64,000 nt of DNA from Nosocomiicoccus ampullae (GTDB lineage: Bacteria; Bacillota; Bacilli; Staphylococcales; Salinicoccaceae): positions 1-64,000 of the forward strand of contig NZ_MBFG01000003.1 in the NCBI RefSeq assembly GCF_001696685.1, read 5' to 3'. Within the stretch, counting starts at the first letter, position 1. Each line of letters begins with the position of its first letter. Position numbers and translations under genes: made by a program. The notes under the pieces were generated by a model. It saw nothing but the letters and a program-made list of their open reading frames with translations. It did no database searches and was not told the origin of the DNA. Below, in pieces: positions 62,817 to 64,000 of the stretch.

Positions 62817-64000
62817 TTACTCAAATAAATTCTTAAATACTTTTTTCATAAATCCACCAAAGTCAGATTTCTCTTTTTCTTTTGGCGGGGCATTTTTAAC
62901 ATCTGACGTCTCAACGATTTCACGTTCGTAATCGTCATGTTCGTCTTCTTCGTATCGGTCGTCGTCTGACTCATATTCAACGTCTTCTTCGACTTCAACA
63001 CTTTGATTTTTCTCTTTTCTTTCTCTAAATAGAGAAGGGAAAATCGACTGTTTTTCTTCTTCTACAATTGGTTCGTTGTCATCTCTGTCATAATCATCTT
63101 CATGATTATCAATTGTAACATAATCGAGGAGTTCATCAAAACGAATACCGCTTTCAACTGTAGCGATTGCACTCGTGAATTCAGGTTTTCTCGCACCCAT
63201 TTGTGTTGGGATATGAACGCGTACTTTTTCAGAAACAATATCGAGTAGTAAATCTCTAATTCCTCTCATGTTTGCAGTACCACCTGTAATGACGAATCCA
63301 CCGCTAATATCGTCGATATTCGCTTCACCGAGTTCTCTAAAGATTTCCATAAACATATCTTCAAGAGTCACTTCGATGACGTCAGATAAGTCTTTCGCAC
63401 TCACTTCTACGTCTTTATCACCGTTGTTTTGTGGGAAGACGACGCGTTCACCTTCTGGTGCTCTTTCGTAAAATGCGTGACCATATTGCTCTTTTGCACG
63501 GTTTGCATAATGGAAGTCTGTATTAAACTCTCTCGCAATGACTTCAGTAATCGTGTTACCACCTGCAGGGATAACACCTGCATATTTTAACGATCCATCT
63601 TTATAGTATGCGTACTGTGTTAAGTCAGCTCCGATATCCATAACGACTGCGCCGAGTTCAATTTCAGCCTCTGTTAAAATATGTGAGTAGTTATATGCGT
63701 CTGAAGTGACGTCTACGATATCTAGACCTGCTTCTGCCGCACAGTTACCCATGTTTAAGAATAACGTACGATCTACAGCGATGATACCAGCTTTCACAGT
63801 GAGACTTTCTCTAGCGATAATCCCTTTTGGATCTTCGACTTCATGTAAATCGTCAACGACAAATGACACAGGGAATACTGTGACAATTTCTTGATCTGTT
63901 GAAATTTCTTTAAAGCGAATATTTTCAAGTAATTCTTCGATGAGTTCTCCATCGATTTCTGTATCTTTACCAGAGAATCTTAACGTTTCTGTTGTAAATA
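62817..64000 (-). CDS. ftsA: Cell division protein FtsA, N-terminus missing (cut by window end)
   Basis: An actin-like membrane anchor for FtsZ. The frame is open to the window end, and upstream residues such as FSGKDTEIDGELIEELLENI belong to the protein, so the GTG at 63869 is not the start. ATP-site blocks are VVMDIGADLTQYAYYKDG and GFVITGGTANMRG. An unusually acidic linker (about 80 residues with EEDVEYESDDDRYEEDEHDD) precedes the C-terminal amphipathic membrane helix FGGFMKKVFKNLFE. It lies 25 bases upstream of ftsZ. Confidence 0.97.
   Translation of the reverse strand, partial: FTTETLRFSGKDTEIDGELIEELLENIRFKEISTDQEIVTVFPVSFVVDDLHEVEDPKGIIARESLTVKAGIIAVDRTLFLNMGNCAAEAGLDIVDVTSDAYNYSHILTEAEIELGAVVMDIGADLTQYAYYKDGSLKYAGVIPAGGNTITEVIAREFNTDFHYANRAKEQYGHAFYERAPEGERVVFPQNNGDKDVEVSAKDLSDVIEVTLEDMFMEIFRELGEANIDDISGGFVITGGTANMRGIRDLLLDIVSEKVRVHIPTQMGARKPEFTSAIATVESGIRFDELLDYVTIDNHEDDYDRDDNEPIVEEEKQSIFPSLFRERKEKNQSVEVEEDVEYESDDDRYEEDEHDDYEREIVETSDVKNAPPKEKEKSDFGGFMKKVFKNLFE

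Overview
The window is a stretch of a low-GC Gram-positive (Bacillota) chromosome. Its gene content and order are those of the family Staphylococcaceae. It carries the core blocks rpmB-yloU-fakA-sdaAB-sdaAA-recG, fapR-plsX-fabD-fabG-acpP-rnc-smc-ftsY-ylxM-ffh-rpsP-khpA-rimM-trmD-rplS, thiN-rpe-rsgA-prkC-prpC-rsmB-fmt-priA-coaBC-rpoZ-gmk, the pyr operon, and ileS-ylmH-yggT-sepF-yggS-pgeF-ftsZ-ftsA. A cytochrome P450 of 422 residues aligns without gaps, from memory, with the Jeotgalicoccus fatty-acid decarboxylase OleT. This makes Jeotgalicoccus or a close relative (Nosocomiicoccus, Salinicoccus) the best guess for the organism; it is an inference.

Layout. 1-3.1 kb is accessory: a cut-off unknown gene and a complete type II restriction-modification pair of the M.Sau3AI/Sau3AI (GATC) kind. 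3.1-8 kb holds small metabolic units on the minus strand: an M20 amidohydrolase, a PH-domain protein, a YfcC-family carrier, glycerol dehydrogenase and a GNAT acetyltransferase. 8.1-9.9 kb is a plus-strand GntR/ABC-exporter operon. 10.2-30.8 kb is a long minus-strand housekeeping run covering translation, SRP, chromosome segregation, fatty-acid and phospholipid synthesis with its FapR switch, sortase, RecG, serine dehydratase and fatty-acid kinase. rpmB (plus) converges with a DUF554-to-gmk run (32.3-46 kb, minus) that contains the OleT-like P450 between rsgA and prkC. rqcH (46.1-47.8 kb) is plus-strand. 48.2-64 kb is minus-strand: pyrimidine synthesis under a PyrR attenuator, rluD-lspA, ileS behind a T-box, and the division genes sepF, ftsZ and ftsA (ftsA cut by the window end).

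Four long non-coding gaps (19.9-20.4, 23.6-24.5, 31.2-32.3 and 47.8-48.2 kb) are filled with two unrelated families of intergenic repeats. One is built on CCGACGAT/ATCGTCGG; the other on TTTACGCAAA/TTTGCGTAAA and includes an exact 245-bp tandem array. I do not recognise either family.

Regulation readable from sequence: a FapR operator over the fapR start site, a PyrR-binding loop with overlapping antiterminator and terminator, an isoleucine (AUC) T-box, a palindromic operator for the GntR regulator, and two GATC sites on the -35 region of the GATC methylase gene. Most transcription units end in clear intrinsic terminators. No tRNA, rRNA, CRISPR array, prophage or insertion sequence was seen.
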